From contig OY776489.1 of the NCBI GenBank assembly GCA_963675655.1, positions 1,116,001 through 1,180,000 on the forward strand: 64,000 nt of DNA, read 5' to 3'. Below, piece by piece: positions 52,788-60,830 of the stretch. A program made the position numbers and the translations under genes. Each line of letters begins with the position of its first letter. Position 1 is the stretch's first letter. Under the pieces are notes generated by a model. It did not search any database. It saw nothing but the letters and a program-made list of their open reading frames with translations, and had not been told where the DNA came from. Origin of the DNA: CAXXOK01 sp963675655 (lineage in GTDB: Bacteria > Bacillota > Clostridia > Christensenellales > Aristaeellaceae).

Positions 52788-54332
52788 ATGCAAAACCAGC
52801 AATGTGTAGTGATTCTGGATTTTGGGGCACAGTATACGCAGCTCATCGCGCGCCGCGTACGCGAATGCGGTGTATTTTCGGTCGTTTTACCATACAGTAC
52901 ACCGCTTGACGACATTAAATCCTATCAGCCGGAAGGGCTCATCCTCTCCGGCGGACCATCCTGCATCATCAACGAGGATGCGCCTTACTGCGACAAAGGC
53001 ATTTACGACCTCGGTGTACCGGTGCTGGGCATCTGCTACGGCATGCAGCTGACCGCCAAAATTCTGGGCGGCGATGCGGGCGCGTGCTCCCTGCGGGAAT
53101 ACGGCCGGGTCGAAATGACGGTGGACAAGCGCGACATGGGCCTGATGGAAGGCCTCAGCGAAAAAAGTTACTGTTGGATGAGCCACACCTACCAGGTGCT
53201 GCAATTGCCGGAAGGCTTTGAAAGCATCGCCCATACCGATAGCTGCCCCATCGCGGCCATGGCCTGCGAGGAGCGCCGCATTTACGGCGTGCAGTTCCAC
53301 CCCGAAGTAACCCATACCGAGGAAGGCCGCAAAATGCTGGATAACTTCCTCAAAAAAATCTGCAAGCTCCGCGGCGATTGGAACATGGAAGCCTACGCCG
53401 AAATGGCTGTGGAAGAAATTCGCAAACAGGTGAAAGACGGCACCGTGCTGCTGGGTCTCAGCGGCGGCGTAGACAGCGCCGTAGCCGCCGCGCTGCTCTA
53501 CCGCGCCATTGGCAACCGCCTGACCTGCGTATATGTGGATCACGGCTTTATGCGTGCCGGAGAGAGCGACCAGGTCGTTGACATTTTCACCAAAACCTTC
53601 CCGGTAGAGCTGATTCACGCCAACGCGAGCGAAAAGTTCTTTACCGATTTGAAGGGCATCGTCGAACCGGAGCAGAAACGCAAAATCATCGGCCGCGATT
53701 TTGTGGAAGTATTCAAAGAAGAAGCCGCCAAACTGGGCAAACGCGACCACTTCGCGCAGGGCACCATTTACCCGGACGTGATTGAATCCGGCGACGTCAA
53801 GGGCAGCGCGGTCATCAAAAGCCACCACAACGTCGGCGGCCTACCCAAGGAGCTGGGCTTTGAAAGCCTTGTGGAGCCTCTGCGTATGCTGTTTAAGGAC
53901 GAGGTTCGCAAGCTGGGCATCACCCTTGGTTTACCCGAGAGTCTGGTGTACCGCCAGCCGTTCCCCGGGCCGGGCTTGGCCATCCGTGTCGTGGGCGACC
54001 TGACGCCTGAGAAGGTGCGCATTGTACGCGAAAGCGATAAAATCCTGCGCGACGAAATTGCCGCCGCGGACCTCAACCGCACCGTTTCCCAGTACTTTAC
54101 CGTACTCACCGGCGCACGCAGCGTGGGCGTAATGGGTGACGAACGCACCTACGCCTATGCCATCGCCATCCGCGCCGTAACCACCGACGATTTTATGACC
54201 GCCGACGTGGCGCAGCTGCCCTACCCGCTGCTTAACCATATCGCGGGGCGCATCGTAGGCGAAGTAAAAGGCGTCAACCGCGTACTGTACGACATTACCA
54301 CCAAGCCCCCCGCGAGCATTGAGTGGGAATAA
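52788..54332 (+). CDS. guaA: GMP synthase (glutamine-hydrolysing)
   Basis: Converts XMP to GMP using glutamine and ATP, the last step of guanine nucleotide synthesis. The 514 residues contain a class-I amidotransferase domain (about 1-195; nucleophile Cys in GICYGMQL, His/Glu in FHPEVTHTE), an ATP-pyrophosphatase domain with LGLSGGVDSAVAAAL, and the dimerisation domain ending PPASIEWE. GGTTAGGAGG precedes the ATG. It is monocistronic, ending before the bidirectional terminator at 54431. Confidence 0.97.
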   Translation: MQNQQCVVILDFGAQYTQLIARRVRECGVFSVVLPYSTPLDDIKSYQPEGLILSGGPSCIINEDAPYCDKGIYDLGVPVLGICYGMQLTAKILGGDAGACSLREYGRVEMTVDKRDMGLMEGLSEKSYCWMSHTYQVLQLPEGFESIAHTDSCPIAAMACEERRIYGVQFHPEVTHTEEGRKMLDNFLKKICKLRGDWNMEAYAEMAVEEIRKQVKDGTVLLGLSGGVDSAVAAALLYRAIGNRLTCVYVDHGFMRAGESDQVVDIFTKTFPVELIHANASEKFFTDLKGIVEPEQKRKIIGRDFVEVFKEEAAKLGKRDHFAQGTIYPDVIESGDVKGSAVIKSHHNVGGLPKELGFESLVEPLRMLFKDEVRKLGITLGLPESLVYRQPFPGPGLAIRVVGDLTPEKVRIVRESDKILRDEIAAADLNRTVSQYFTVLTGARSVGVMGDERTYAYAIAIRAVTTDDFMTADVAQLPYPLLNHIAGRIVGEVKGVNRVLYDITTKPPASIEWE

Positions 54333-54430
54333 TGCGGGGAGCTAAGGAAAGTCTGTAAATGTAAGGCTTTCGAGCTTGTCGTTGCGTTTCATGGCAACGT
54401 TTTTAACAAAATTATCTCAATATTCATATG

Positions 54431-54471
54431 AAAAGAGCTAACTGATTTTGATTATATCAGTTAGCTCTTTT
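54431..54471. terminator. Bidirectional terminator between guaA and the GIY-YIG gene
   Basis: AAAAGAGCTAACTGAT (54431-54446) pairs perfectly with 54456-54471. T-runs lie on both strands. Confidence 0.85.
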
Positions 54472-55317
54472 TTATGCTTTTTGGGTCTCAAATGATTTTA
54501 GCGTTTCGCCATTCTCTGTTCTCCATTGCTGTGGACCACTAATACTATATCCCGCAGCAAAAGCCGCGGCTGCCGATGAACTTGTGAACAATTTGTCGTT
54601 TTGTAAAACACCCTTCTCAATTTCTCCGGACTCTCTACTTTGTTCAACTTTTTTCTTTATTCCATTATTAAGAGATTCTGCAGATACTTCATGAATCGAC
54701 GAGCCTTTAAGCAATACAAAACCATCTGATGTTTGTGTGCCATAGGCTTTTCCAGAACCTGCAGATACAGAAAAGATGGGTGATTCTTTTTGCTTGCTTA
54801 ATTGATTATCTGATAACGTTTCAAATACTTTATGTCCTAAAGCGTTTACCAATATCTTTGTATTATATATAAATTCCTCAAGTTCTGCTATTTCAGCTTC
54901 AGAAACCGAAGATTTTGTCGGGATATTACTATTATCTATAGTGTACCTATCACAATCTTTTGCAATGCAATAAAATTTGTTTTCTAAATACTTTATATGC
55001 GCTTTGTTAAGATTGTTATCTTTGCTGATGATAGCAATGGCTTCATTCCAGTTGTCCTTCCTTTCAAGGTGTTGCTTTAGTCGCTTAATAATATCTTCAG
55101 CTTCACCAATATAGATTAGCGGTTTGTCCTTTGTGTCGTTATATCCGAATAAAAAATATACTCCAGGCGAAGCAAGTTCCGAGCGATTATCGCTTTCTTT
55201 AATCATATTTCTTGGTAGTTTATATGCTATTCCAGTCCAGTTTGATAACTCGCATATCCATCTTTTATTTGGTGTGCCGTCAACTAAAAAGAGCTTAATC
55301 ACCTTCCCGAATACCAT
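54472..55317 (-). CDS. GIY-YIG nuclease-fold protein with C-terminal DUF4357
   Basis: A 281-residue protein started at the ATG at 55317, with GAGGTG 6 nt upstream. The GIY-YIG domain spans about 45-130: GVYFLFGYN, then PLIYIGEAEDIIKRLKQH with the usual Arg context, and a Glu in KYLENKFY. The C-terminal ~50 residues (FTSSSAAAAFAAGYSISGP) match DUF4357. Such fusions are common in mobile or defence-associated DNA, but the role is unproven. Strongly A+T-rich compared with guaA and lysA, so probably acquired. Confidence 0.85.
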   Translation of the reverse strand: MVFGKVIKLFLVDGTPNKRWICELSNWTGIAYKLPRNMIKESDNRSELASPGVYFLFGYNDTKDKPLIYIGEAEDIIKRLKQHLERKDNWNEAIAIISKDNNLNKAHIKYLENKFYCIAKDCDRYTIDNSNIPTKSSVSEAEIAELEEFIYNTKILVNALGHKVFETLSDNQLSKQKESPIFSVSAGSGKAYGTQTSDGFVLLKGSSIHEVSAESLNNGIKKKVEQSRESGEIEKGVLQNDKLFTSSSAAAAFAAGYSISGPQQWRTENGETLKSFETQKA

Positions 55318-55332
55318 TACCATCACCTCTTA

Positions 55333-55578
55333 TTATGATTCTGCAATTCCATCTGTTAGTATATTGTGTAGTCCCTGCGAGAGAGCAACTTTCTTCCACT
55401 GCCCCGAGGTATCAAACTCGGGATAGTGGTAGCGCCAGCGGTTATAGTCTTCCTGGCGCTTTCGCACGATTGCTTGCAGGCAGGCTACATCATCAAACAA
55501 TCTTAGTCTTTCAAAGCTTTCTCTGATTAAGCATATCAGAAACCTGCCTATCATTACAAAGATTTTTCTAGTTTCCAA
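55333..55578 (-). CDS. Small uncharacterised A+T-rich gene upstream of the GIY-YIG gene
   Basis: An 81-codon frame, with a TTG start at 55578 or ATG at 55554, ending 15 nt before the GIY-YIG start. The product is helical and charged, with a KRQEDYNRWRYHYPEFDTSGQW segment (shortened here: RWRYHYPEFD). No family recognised and no good ribosome site. It could be a real partner or the remnant of a longer gene. Confidence 0.3.
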   Translation of the reverse strand: METRKIFVMIGRFLICLIRESFERLRLFDDVACLQAIVRKRQEDYNRWRYHYPEFDTSGQWKKVALSQGLHNILTDGIAES

Positions 55579-55899
55579 TCTTTTCTGATCTATCTTTATT
55601 CATATCACAGTTTCACTCGATCTGCAACTAAATTACTAAGAGATATTACTTTCGGATTAAGTCAATTTGAAAAAATTATAGCGCCAATCATTAAACCTTT
55701 CCTAGAACTCACCTGCCTCATTCCAATCGATAAACCTATTTTTTCAACCTTTTTTATGTTATAATGCTTGCGTTCCGGTGTATTTCATTCACTGGAAGCC
55801 AGTATCAACCTGATTTCTACCATTCCCAGTTACTATGTTCTGCTTGCAATATTCGCCCCTGATGGCAAGATGAACAAATCAAGAACGGAGGGAAAAACC
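55579..55899. other. A+T-rich intergenic stretch
   Basis: No gene supported. A TATAAT at 55760-55765 (plus strand) is a likely -10 for the small ACT-like gene, with a poor -35. This stretch, the GIY-YIG gene and the frame at 55333-55578 form one A+T-rich island. Confidence 0.45.
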
Positions 55900-56157
55900 A
55901 TGTCTTGCTTTTATGTTATCGGCATCCGCATGAATAACCGCACTGTAAACGCCGTGCACTTTCAGGAAACGCTCACCAAAAACGGCTGCCAGCTGCGCGC
56001 CCGGCTGGGCCTTCACGAAGCCGGCGGCGACGTGTGCGCCAACGACGGCCTCATCGTGCTGCAGCCCTGCGGCACGAAAGCAGAAGTGGAAAGCCTAACG
56101 GCCGAACTCAACGCGCTGGAAGGCGTAACCGCCAAACTGATCGACCTGAACGGTTGA
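55900..56157 (+). CDS. ACT-like small protein (TM1266 / iron-only hydrogenase system regulator-like)
   Basis: An 85-residue protein starting at the ATG at 55900, with GGAGGG 6 nt upstream. The beta-alpha-beta pattern (CFYVIGIRMNNR, RLGLHEAGGDV, GLIVLQPCG, then AELNALEGVTAKLIDL) is that of ferredoxin-fold ACT/NikR-C-like proteins. The closest family I recall is TM1266, linked to Fe-only hydrogenase systems. No hydrogenase gene is nearby, so the regulatory label is tentative. Confidence 0.55.
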   Translation: MSCFYVIGIRMNNRTVNAVHFQETLTKNGCQLRARLGLHEAGGDVCANDGLIVLQPCGTKAEVESLTAELNALEGVTAKLIDLNG

Positions 56158-56270
56158 TGGCGACCGGCGTTGTCTTTCCTGCCGGGTTCCTGCCCGGCTG
56201 CGCCACGAAACCGGTTTTCTTTCCGCCCGCCACTGCACAACGATAGCAAACCCCGCCGCACCGCGGCGGT

Positions 56271-56308
56271 TGTGCCCGGACGCCGCATGTTTTCTGCGGC
56301 CGGGCACA
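56271..56308 (+). other. Hairpin in the lysA leader
   Basis: TGTGCCCGG (56271-56279) and CCGCA (56283-56287) pair with TGCGGCCGGGCACA (56295-56308), leaving a 3-nt bulge. TCTTCG follows, so it is not a good terminator. It may be a processed or regulated leader; it does not match the lysine riboswitch as I know it. Confidence 0.45.
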
Positions 56309-56353
56309 TCTTCGTATCATCACCCCAAGTCACGCCGTAAGGAGGTCACCCGA

Positions 56354-57625
56354 TTGCCGAACTTTACCCTCAGCGACGACGTTTTTATCGCCGCGTGCCA
56401 ACAGTTTTCCACCCCTTTTCACCTGTATGACGAGCAGGGCATACGCCATACCGCGCGCCGCCTGCAAAAGGCGTTTAGCTGGAACCCCGAATTTCGCGAA
56501 TATTTTGCGGTCAAAGCCCTGCCGAATCCTACGATATTGCGCATTTTAAAAGAAGAAGGCTGCGGCGTGGACTGCGCTAGCGATACCGAATTGCAGCTGT
56601 CGGACGCGTGCGGTTTTTCCGGCGAGGATATTATGTTTAGTGCCAACGATGTACCCGCGGCCGAGTTTGCGCTGGCCCGCAAGCTGGGCGCCATCGTCAA
56701 TCTGGACGATATTACCCATGTAGAAGAGCTGCACAAAAACGGCGGCATCCCCGATACTGTCTGCCTGCGCTTTAACCCCGGCGGACACTTCCGCGTCGGC
56801 AACGCCATCATGGGGGATCCGGGCGACGCGAAGTACGGCATGACGCGCCCGCAGCTGAGCGAAGCGCTTGCCCAGCTGAAAGCCTATGGCGCCAAGCGCT
56901 TCGGCCTGCATGCCTTTTTAAGCAGCAATACCACCGACCCCAGCTACTACCCGGCACTGGCGCGCCTTTTGTTTGAAACCGGGCGCGAGCTGACCAACGA
57001 AACCGGGCTGCCGCTTACCTTTGTCAACCTGTCGGGCGGCATCGGCGTACCCTACCGCCCCCACGAGCCGCAGGCGGATATTGAGGCCATCGGCGAGGGT
57101 GTGCGTAAGGCCTATCAGGAAGTGCTGACCGATAACGGCATCTCCGGCGTGGCCATCAAGACCGAGCTAGGTCGTTACATGACCGCACCGCACGGCTGGC
57201 TGGTAACGCACATCACCCACGAAAAGAACATTTACAAGCACTATCTCGGGCTGGATGCTTCCGCCTGCGATTTGATGCGCCCGGCCATGTACGGCGCATA
57301 CCACCACATTACCATCGTCGGCAAGGAGAACCTGCCTCACGATGAAAAGGTGGATGTCACCGGCAGCCTTTGCGAGAATAACGACAAGTTCGCCGTTGAC
57401 CGGTTTTTACCCAAGGCGGAAATCGGCGATATTCTGGTGATCCACGATACCGGCGCGCACGGCCTAAGCATGGGCTACAACTATAACGGTAAGCTGCGCA
57501 GTAAGGAAGTGCTCTACCATGAGGACGGCACCTTCCAGCTGATCCGCCGGGCGGAAACCGCGCAGGATTACTTTGCTACGCTGGATATTGATCCGGTTTG
57601 GGCCAAGCTTGCCCAAAAAGGCTGA
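56354..57625 (+). CDS. lysA: Diaminopimelate decarboxylase
   Basis: PLP enzyme making L-lysine from meso-diaminopimelate. The 423 residues begin at a TTG (56354) with GGAGG 8 nt upstream. The PLP Lys is in FAVKALPNP near 50, the glycine loop is SGGIGVPY near 235, and the active-site Cys is in SLCENNDKFAVDR near 340. The closing DTGAHGLSMGYNYNG is typical. Related decarboxylases (carboxynorspermidine) share the fold, but length and the C-E-x-x-D motif favour LysA. No other lysine gene adjoins. Ends at the palindrome at 57648. Confidence 0.9.
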   Translation: MPNFTLSDDVFIAACQQFSTPFHLYDEQGIRHTARRLQKAFSWNPEFREYFAVKALPNPTILRILKEEGCGVDCASDTELQLSDACGFSGEDIMFSANDVPAAEFALARKLGAIVNLDDITHVEELHKNGGIPDTVCLRFNPGGHFRVGNAIMGDPGDAKYGMTRPQLSEALAQLKAYGAKRFGLHAFLSSNTTDPSYYPALARLLFETGRELTNETGLPLTFVNLSGGIGVPYRPHEPQADIEAIGEGVRKAYQEVLTDNGISGVAIKTELGRYMTAPHGWLVTHITHEKNIYKHYLGLDASACDLMRPAMYGAYHHITIVGKENLPHDEKVDVTGSLCENNDKFAVDRFLPKAEIGDILVIHDTGAHGLSMGYNYNGKLRSKEVLYHEDGTFQLIRRAETAQDYFATLDIDPVWAKLAQKG

Positions 57626-57647
57626 TTATTTCAGCAGATATCATAGC

Positions 57648-57689
57648 AAACAAACAAGCGGCGGACAATTGTCCGCCGCTTGTTTGTTT
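57648..57689. terminator. 42-bp perfect palindrome after lysA
   Basis: 21-bp arms (57648-57668 and 57669-57689) with no spacer; the outer part is AAACAAACAAGC / GCTTGTTTGTTT, the inner part GGCGGACAA / TTGTCCGCC. The T-rich 3' arm makes it a plausible lysA terminator. Confidence 0.75.
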
Positions 57690-57715
57690 ACGCGACTGAG
57701 CGAGGTTTCCACCCC

Positions 57716-58910
57716 AAAGCACGCCAAGGGTTTCACCCTTGGAACCCGACAAGGGCACTGCCCTTGACCCGATTTATCCGCGTTTCACGCGGATAATGGG
57801 ATAGGCAATAGTGAATGAACAATATGAATTGGCTTGGCCGGATGGAAAAAGCAAAAAGGCTGGGGGGCGTATTCCCATACGGCAACACCCAACCCCAGCT
57901 TGTTCAAAAAGACGCAGATGCTAGGAAACAAGGGTAGCAAGAGGATGGGCTTACCCATACGGAAAATACCAACCCCAGCTTGCTCAAAAAGGCGCAAATG
58001 CTAGGAAACAAGGGAGGCAAGAGGATGAGCGTGCTCGTAGGCACGTGATTCCCCTTGCCATCCCGTAGTTGACACCGCAGATGAGCCCTTTTCAGCAAGC
58101 TGGCAGCTGGCTCAAAAGGGTTTAGATGCTAGGAAACAAGGGTGGCAAGGGGATGAGCTTACTCGTACGTAAGTGATTCCCCTTGTCATTCTGTAGTTGA
58201 CAACGCAGATGGGTCTTTTTCAGCAAGCTGGCAGCTTGCTCAAAAGGGTTTAGATGCTAGGAAACAAGGGCGGCAAAGGGATGAGCTTACTCGTGCGTAA
58301 GTGATTCCCTTTGCCGCCCGCAGTTGACACCGCAGATGAGCCCTTTTCAGCAAGCTGTGATTCCCTTTGCCTCCCGTAGTTGACAACGCAGATAAGCCCT
58401 TTTCAGCAAGCTGCTCCCAAGGGTTTCACCCTTGGAACCCGACAAGGGCACTGCCCTTGACCCGGATTATCCGCGTTTCACGCGGATAATCCGATGAGCA
58501 ATGATGGGTTTATCATTTTAGTTGGCTTGGCCGGATGGAAAAAGCAAAAAGGCTGTGTGTGCGTTTTCCCATACGGAAACACCCAACCCCAGCTTACTCA
58601 AAAAGGCGCAGATACTAGGAAACAAGGGTGGCAAGAGGATGGGCTTACCCATACAGCAACACCCAACCCAGCTTGCTCAAAAAGGCGCAGATGCTAGGAA
58701 ACAAGGGTGGCAAGAGGATGAGCGTGCTCGTACGCACGTGATTCCTCTTGCCTCCCGTAGTTGACAACGCAGATGGGTCTTTTTCAGTAAGCTGTGATTC
58801 CCTTTGCCGCCCGCAGTTGACACCGCAGATAAGCCCTTTTCAGCAAGCTGTGATTCTCTTTGCCGCCCGCAGTTGATACCGCAGATGAGCCCTTTTCAGC
58901 AAGCTGGCGC
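57716..58910. repeat. Mosaic of palindromic intergenic repeats with a 693-bp tandem duplication
   Basis: Block A holds three hairpins in a row: CCAAGGG-TTTCA-CCCTTGG, CAAGGGCACTGCCCTTG and TTATCCGCG-TTTCA-CGCGGATAA. It occurs near 57724-57797 and 58417-58490, offset by exactly 693 bp; a GGCTTGGCCGGATGG segment (57831 and 58524) has the same offset. Between and after lie ~125-nt hairpin units. The left arm runs CAGCTTGCTCAAAA then GCTAGGAAACAAGG (six copies). The right arm runs GTAGTTGACAcCGCAGAT then CCCTTTTCAGCAAGCTG (about seven copies). The inner stem is GGCAAGAGGA...TCCTCTTGCC around GTGCTCGTACGCAC. Several units are half-deleted. No gene is supported inside. The last right arm enters the 3' end of the gene at 58896. 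Confidence 0.9.
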
Positions 58911-59390
58911 GTTGCTTTTTATTAGGCTCGCATTTTGCAGCATCTCCCAGGCAGCAAGCGCAGCTTCCAGTGCTTGCGTGTGGATTTTGAAGATCTGCGT
59001 ACGCTCATAGTGCATGGCATAGCCTAATTGCTCCCAGTTCATGCCGTTGATATAGCGCAGCGTTAGCAGCGTTTTTTGCCGCTCATCCTCCACCTTTTCT
59101 ATCAAAAGCAAGCGCGCCGCCAACGCCTCGCCGATGTGCAGCGTCAGCTCCTGCAGCTTGGCTTCGCCGTCCACAGCGCGCAGCATTGCGTTTTCCCGCG
59201 CATCGTGCGCCGGTTTCCCGGCGGTTTTCACTGGGGAAAGGCGCGCAGTGGCACGGGTCGCCATATCCTGCAGGCGTTCCAGTTCGCGCAGCAGCGCATC
59301 TCTGCGCTGCAACAGCATACGGTATTCCATTAAATATTGTTTCACGGGGCGGTCTTCATCCGCCCGCCACATCCGCGCATCGGTCGGCAT
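58896..59390 (-). CDS. Phage-type sigma-like/ArpU-type regulator (DUF1492-like)
   Basis: A 164-residue protein resembling the small regulators that switch on late genes in Firmicutes phages. The N-terminal half is a helical pair (VKQYLMEYRMLLQRRDALLR). The C-terminal half (about 110-155) is a sigma-70 region-4-like helix-turn-helix: KTLLTLRYINGMNWEQLGY, then AMHYERTQIFKIHTQAL. AAGGATGAG precedes the ATG. It follows a small basic gene by 6 nt and is transcribed from the repressed promoter at 59863. Its last codons and stop (PAC-stop) lie inside the flanking repeat arm, so the original end is probably lost. No other phage gene adjoins. Confidence 0.8.
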   Translation of the reverse strand: MPTDARMWRADEDRPVKQYLMEYRMLLQRRDALLRELERLQDMATRATARLSPVKTAGKPAHDARENAMLRAVDGEAKLQELTLHIGEALAARLLLIEKVEDERQKTLLTLRYINGMNWEQLGYAMHYERTQIFKIHTQALEAALAAWEMLQNASLIKSNAPAC

Positions 59391-59396
59391 GGGTTC

Positions 59397-59771
59397 TCAT
59401 CCTTTCCTATCCATTGCATTTTTACATTGTGGTTCAGCTTTGAACGATCCTTTACTCGCCCTATGTAGGCTTTTCCACTTGCGCGGTTTATCACTTGCAG
59501 ATTTTACCCACATGTGGAGCTTGCCACTTGCAGCCTTGCTGCTTGGCAACTTTTTATCCGTTTTCATCCTTACTTCATTACAGCCAGGTTTGCGGCGGAT
59601 GATACGCCGAAAATGCCGCCACGCATGGCTAAACCATAACCACATGCGCAGCCAGCGCGCGTATGCCGCCACCAACGCCTGCCGCCCCGGCGATAAGGCG
59701 CGCAGCTTTGGGTGGATTTCCTCCAGCAGGCGTACTCGCGTTTCGTCCGGTACGCGTTGTTTTTTTCGCAT
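59397..59771 (-). CDS. Small basic protein of the phage-like switch operon
   Basis: A 124-residue, very basic protein I do not recognise. The N-terminal 60 residues form helices (ETRVRLLEEIHPKLRALSP, then RQALVAAYARWLRMWLWF). The C-terminal half is a Lys/Ser/Trp-rich low-complexity tail. GGAAGGAGGAAAAA precedes the ATG, a strong ribosome site that supports translation. First gene downstream of the consensus promoter at 59863-59891; the DUF1492-like gene follows 6 nt after its stop. Nucleic-acid binding is a guess from charge. Confidence 0.6.
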   Translation of the reverse strand: MRKKQRVPDETRVRLLEEIHPKLRALSPGRQALVAAYARWLRMWLWFSHAWRHFRRIIRRKPGCNEVRMKTDKKLPSSKAASGKLHMWVKSASDKPRKWKSLHRASKGSFKAEPQCKNAMDRKG

Positions 59772-59817
59772 TTTTTCCTCCTTCCACCCCAGCCCTTTGT
59801 ACTGTCACCCTGCAATA

Positions 59818-59925
59818 GTGGGCATATACATATATTATGTAAAATATAGTGGGCATGTACACATTATAGACTGGCAGTGCGTGTTTGTCAACACAATTTT
59901 ATGAAATCTATGTGGACATTCACAC
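59818..59925. promoter_or_regulatory. Three repressor operators (GTGGRCATNYACAC-type)
   Basis: O1 GTGGGCATATACAT (59818-59831), O2 GTGGGCATGTACAC (59849-59862) and O3 GTGGACATTCACAC (59912-59925) share a partly dyad GTG..CAT...CAC pattern. O2 abuts the -10 of the minus-strand promoter and covers its start point; O3 covers the -35 of the plus-strand promoter. This is the layout of a phage-type switch: repression of the minus operon and autoregulation of the XRE gene. Confidence 0.75.
59863..59891 (-). promoter_or_regulatory. Consensus promoter of the phage-like operon
   Basis: -35 TTGACA (59886-59891), 17-bp spacer, -10 TATAAT (59863-59868): a perfect sigma-A consensus, with operator O2 immediately downstream. 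Confidence 0.88.
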
Positions 59926-59941
59926 GCACGCATGGTACAAT
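59913..59941 (+). promoter_or_regulatory. Promoter of the XRE regulator
   Basis: -35 TGGACA (59913-59918), 17-bp spacer, -10 TACAAT (59936-59941), 20 bp before the ATG. Overlapped by operator O3. Confidence 0.75.
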
Positions 59942-59961
59942 GACACAAAGGGGTGAAAGAA

Positions 59962-60342
59962 ATGAAAGAGAGAATCCGTACATTCCGTCAAGAAATGCAC
60001 TGGACGCAGGCAAGCTTCGCCGCGCACGTCGGCGTAACGCGCGATGTAGTCGCCTCCTGGGAAAGCGGCCGTGTGGAACCGCCCGAAACTGTGGTGCGGC
60101 TGATCTGCCACGAGTACGCCATAAACTACGATTGGCTTAAAAACGGGCGCGAGCCGATGCACGTGCCCCAGGACGCCGTAATCATGGATAAGCTGGAGAA
60201 AATCATGAACGGCGACAATGAATTTTGCAAAGCCGTCTTCCGCGAACTGGTGGATCTGCCAGCGGAGACGTGGAGCCGTATGGCAGCCTTTGTGGATCGC
60301 CTGCAAACCCCGGAGAAGAAAAAATCCCGCGCAAAGCAGTAG
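59962..60342 (+). CDS. XRE-family transcriptional repressor (phage cI-like)
   Basis: A 126-residue DNA-binding protein. The helix-turn-helix is in residues 1-58: MKERIRTFRQEMHWTQASFA, then HVGVTRDVVASWESGRVEPP. A LICHEYAINYDWLKNGRE extension is typical of Firmicutes phage repressors. The C-terminal ~60 residues are helical, with no peptidase (LexA-like) motif. The start ATG at 59962 is 8 nt past AGGGG; a GTG three codons earlier is possible. Divergent from the phage-like operon and probably the protein that binds O1-O3. Confidence 0.88.
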   Translation: MKERIRTFRQEMHWTQASFAAHVGVTRDVVASWESGRVEPPETVVRLICHEYAINYDWLKNGREPMHVPQDAVIMDKLEKIMNGDNEFCKAVFRELVDLPAETWSRMAAFVDRLQTPEKKKSRAKQ

Positions 60343-60488
60343 GAACCCTCCACATACATACCGATATTCCGTTATGTTTTTCATCGTTCCTCCACATATG
60401 GTGAAAGTAACCCCTCTGCACTGTGCAGCGGCCGGCGGCCCTCGCGGGTACGGGGAACAGGGTATGCCGCAGCGTAGACCGCGCCCGC
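60343..60488. other. Gap after the XRE gene
   Basis: No gene supported. A minus-strand frame reading back through the XRE gene has a good GGAGGAACG site before an ATG near 60376 but is antisense to a confident gene. A GGCCGGCGGCC dyad lies near 60430. Confidence 0.35.
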
Positions 60489-60599
60489 TTACCCTTTGTT
60501 TTTTTGTCCGGCTACCATCCGCTCGATAAACCAAAAAATTCTCTCCAAATCGTTTTCATCCTCAATTTTCAAAAGCAAATCCCATATTTTTTCCATCAT
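60489..60599 (-). CDS. Very small protein (36-37 residues) beside the XRE switch
   Basis: Reads MMEKIWDLLLKIEDENDLER, then IFWFIERMVAGQKNKG. Three successive ATGs (60602, 60599, 60596) follow GGGAGGGG; the second has the best spacing. The product is one amphipathic helix pair with a charged C-terminus. Such small helical proteins often accompany XRE regulators in Clostridia, but no function is known. It is convergent with the XRE gene. Confidence 0.5.
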   Translation of the reverse strand: MMEKIWDLLLKIEDENDLERIFWFIERMVAGQKNKG

Positions 60600-60797
60600 C
60601 ATAAACCCCTCCCAAAAACATCAATACCCAGTAGCATCGCAGACCCGCATTCAAGCAACGCGGGCAGCCTCTAGCAATCGCTTATATTCTTTCCCCGTGT
60701 CCTCCCTGAAAAGCGGAAGAGACAAAATGCTGATTTTAGTATAATATGACTTATAGTAAGTGAATACTGACCATAAGTCCGATTTTCAAATCGACAC

Positions 60798-60830
60798 AAG
60801 AAAAAAACGACCGCCGGGTTTTTCGGCGGT
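60798..60830 (-). terminator. Minus-strand terminator
   Basis: ACCGCCG (60810-60816) pairs with CGGCGGT (60824-60830); in the minus direction CGTTTTTTTC follows. No intact gene lies just upstream, suggesting it once ended a gene now decayed. Confidence 0.6.

Noticed and set aside
59920..60534. 204-codon minus-strand frame over the XRE gene, with an internal ATG after GGAGGAACG
   Set aside because: It is antisense to a confidently identified regulator and lacks a recognisable domain apart from one short hydrophobic stretch.
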